NCBI GenBank assembly: GCA_002189035.1
Contig: NEEC01000004.1
Coordinates: 5,394,001 to 5,458,000 of the forward strand
Direction of reading: 5' to 3'
Length of the DNA: 64,000 nucleotides
Source: Utricularia gibba
Lineage: Eukaryota; Streptophyta; Magnoliopsida; Lamiales; Lentibulariaceae
Part shown: positions 62,126 to 64,000 of the stretch, piece by piece
How positions within the stretch are numbered: position 1 is the first letter of the stretch
Layout of the letters: every line of letters begins with the position of its first letter
Notes under the pieces: generated by a model
Seen by the model: only the letters and a program-made list of their open reading frames with translations
Told to the model about the DNA's origin: nothing
The model's database searches: none
Position numbers and translations under genes: made by a program

Positions 62126-64000
62126 TCACAAGTCTATGTATATCACAAGTGGTTCATTTCCCTGTTCAACAACAAAGGTCTTGAGCACCTTCCCAGTCGG
62201 GAGATCAACACGTGCTTCATATGATCCAAGGAATCCCCGAAAGGCAACCTGGCCTTCTTCGTCAGAGCATCCTTGAATATGAGTAGACCATTCCTTTTTC
62301 AGGGCGATGAGTCTTCTACCAGCTTCGTTGATATCTCCTTCAGCGTTCACTAGGTGAGCATTTTGCCTGCTCATGCACAACTCCCAGAATCCCCACAGCA
62401 CGACACCGCCAACAGCAGGGTGTGCAAAAGATTCACGGAGCATAACTTCAAGATCATCAGCTCTTATGTATTCATTGTCTGAAGCAACATCAAGCTCTGT
62501 GAACCAGATCGGAAGGCCAAGAGTAGATAATTTATCCAGTGCAGAGCATACTATGGAGCCAATTGGAGAGCTTGTATGCCCCTGTATACCTATTCCTCCA
62601 ACTGGCGCACCCTGTCCTTGCAGGCTTAGAATATGCTCAGTGTACTTCTCAGGTGATGATCTTGCGTCAAATCCATCCTCGATATTGTAATCGTTCACGA
62701 AAAGTGTTGCCGAGGGGTCCATCACACTTGCCCTCTTGAACATGGTAGCCCTGATTTCATCTCCGAGATGATCTTTGAAGAAGGAACCATGCAGCATCTC
62801 ATTGTTTACATCATAGTGCTTGAAATTTCCCGTGTACTTGGTAAGCAGGCTACTTAACCGGTTTTCGACTGCTGACATCATGTCGTTTTTGTTCAAACTA
62901 CGCACCCATGAAGGAACAGCTGATTCCACCTCCCAGAAGATGCAGTGGCCCCTAAGTTGAATGCCATGCGCGTTGCACAACTTCAACAAGTCATCAGCAT
63001 CTCTGTAATTCAAGTTCCCCTGCTGTGGCTCTGTCCAATACCATTTCAACTCGTTTTCAAATACTCCCCAGTTGAATGTCTTGGTGAAAAACTCGACATT
63101 CTCTTCATTATCTATGTAAGTCCTGTTAATGCATGACCCGATTGGGAAACTACTTTGAGTTTGCCTAATCTTCAATGAAATTCCCAGCAGTTTGGTGGGA
63201 TCAGGCGCTCTCAGCTTCAAGATAACATCACGCTTCCTTATCTGCAACATGTAAAGCTAAGAACTTGAGCTACTCTTAACGCATACAACGAGCAAAATCA
63301 AAATCATACCATGTTGATCTGCTTTGTTAGTTTTCGGTATCTCAGGCGTCGATCAACAGGAAAGATTTGAAGGCCAGCAAGCATTAAGTCAACACCAGGA
63401 TCAGGGCCCTGCGCATAGACCATTATCTTTGATGGTAGCTTCTCAATCCTGAAGGATCCCCCAATCTCATGCCATCTTCCATCATTACCACACTCAACTT
63501 GACCTCCATTGACCCATTGAGAATCAACATCCAGAGCAATATTAATGTTTTGAGCTCTCGTTGCCTGATTTCCAATCCGAACCCATGCAGACACTTGATA
63601 TGTCAAGTAAGGTTTCACCTTTTCAGTGATCATCTGAGCAGGGCCCATCCACGTCTGTGTACGATGTGTTACGAGTATGTAACGACCACTTAAAGGTTCA
63701 AGGACTCCGAGGGAATCTCTAGCCATCGGAGGAGCAACATGTGGGGAACCGCTTTGAGCACTAAGAGTGCAATCTCCCAAGGGGAACCATCCATTTGTTC
63801 CATCATAGAGATCGGAGTTAACAATGATATTGACACCAAAATCAACATTCTGGGGCCAAAGAGAAAGAGCAAGCATATCTCTTGATTAAATAAATCAAAG
63901 GATTATTCACTTTCATACAGGGTATAAGGCAACCATCTAACTATGTACCTCTGTGCCTGGGGGAGGCGGTGGAGGAACCTTTGCTGCGTGCTTTATGATG
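62126..64000 (-). CDS. GH10 endo-1,4-beta-xylanase with CBM22, 5' part beyond window
   Basis: Visible exons: 64000-63949 (ends HAAKVPPPPPPGTE, a linker after an upstream CBM), 63849-63310 and 63241-62126. The middle exon is a CBM22 module (SDLYDGTNGWFPLGDCTL ... VSAWVRIGN). The last exon is the GH10 barrel: general acid/base Glu in YDVNNEMLHG, nucleophile Glu in WFTELDVAS, plus LRGHCIFWEVE and VVLWGFWEL. It ends about 60 residues after the barrel (GKVLKTFVVEQGNEP). Homologues such as XYN1 act in secondary walls on xylan after secretion. Both catalytic Glu are present. The N-terminal exons and any further CBM22 repeats lie to the right of the window. Confidence 0.92.

Overview
The window looks like nuclear DNA of a flowering plant, most likely a eudicot. 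Genes are split by short AT-rich GT–AG introns, spacers are AT-rich, TATA boxes are plant-like, and the gene families are plant-specific: EC1, CYP84A, SRS, SABATH, SGS3, AHL, GIF, Rubisco activase and RAF1. Only the far left is transposon: a Ty1/copia polyprotein that enters from outside the window and ends in a 258-bp LTR.

Layout. 0–3.7 kb: 3' part of a copia element. 5.7–10 kb: an egg-cell EC1 peptide gene facing, tail to tail, a kinesin-7 (NACK type) with an eroded motor domain. 11.9–13.5 kb: CYP84A (ferulate/coniferaldehyde 5-hydroxylase). 16.5–17.7 kb: a GATA factor. 17.7–22.6 kb: gene-poor, with a (TTAGGG)4 tract and a diverged direct repeat. 22.6–24 kb: SHI/SRS factor. 25–28.5 kb: BCS1-like AAA-ATPase and a SABATH methyltransferase, head to head. 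29.4–31.6 kb: SGS3. 32.9–35.5 kb: TRP-type telomere-repeat-binding factor. 35.8–36.9 kb: RDUF-type RING ligase. 38.4–40 kb: GPAT5/7-like acyltransferase. 41.9–43.8 kb: Rubisco activase, with alpha and beta ends both encoded. 45–48.7 kb: JMJ14/18-type histone demethylase. 49.6–50.8 kb: IPUT1 remnant without its glycosyltransferase core. 52.1–53.1 kb: PEP carboxylase kinase. 53.8–55.1 kb: RAF1. 55.7–56.5 kb: AHL protein with an altered AT-hook. 57.4 kb: small secreted peptide. 59.5–60.6 kb: GIF co-activator. 60.8–61.8 kb: polytopic membrane protein. 62.1–64 kb: GH10 xylanase running off the right edge.

Three themes stand out. First, Rubisco activase, PEPC kinase and RAF1, all controllers of carbon fixation, lie within about 13 kb. 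Second, several otherwise conserved genes (kinesin, SRS, SGS3, TRP, JMJ, IPUT1) carry one-base frame breaks, most of them explained by one missing G in a short G run; this looks more like sequence error than decay and should be settled before any gene here is called a pseudogene. Third, two genes have changes that frame errors cannot explain: the kinesin motor has lost its switch I, switch II and alpha4 signatures, and the AHL protein has lost its AT-hook core. I found no CRISPR array, rRNA or convincing tRNA. Exon limits come from reading frames and splice consensus only.
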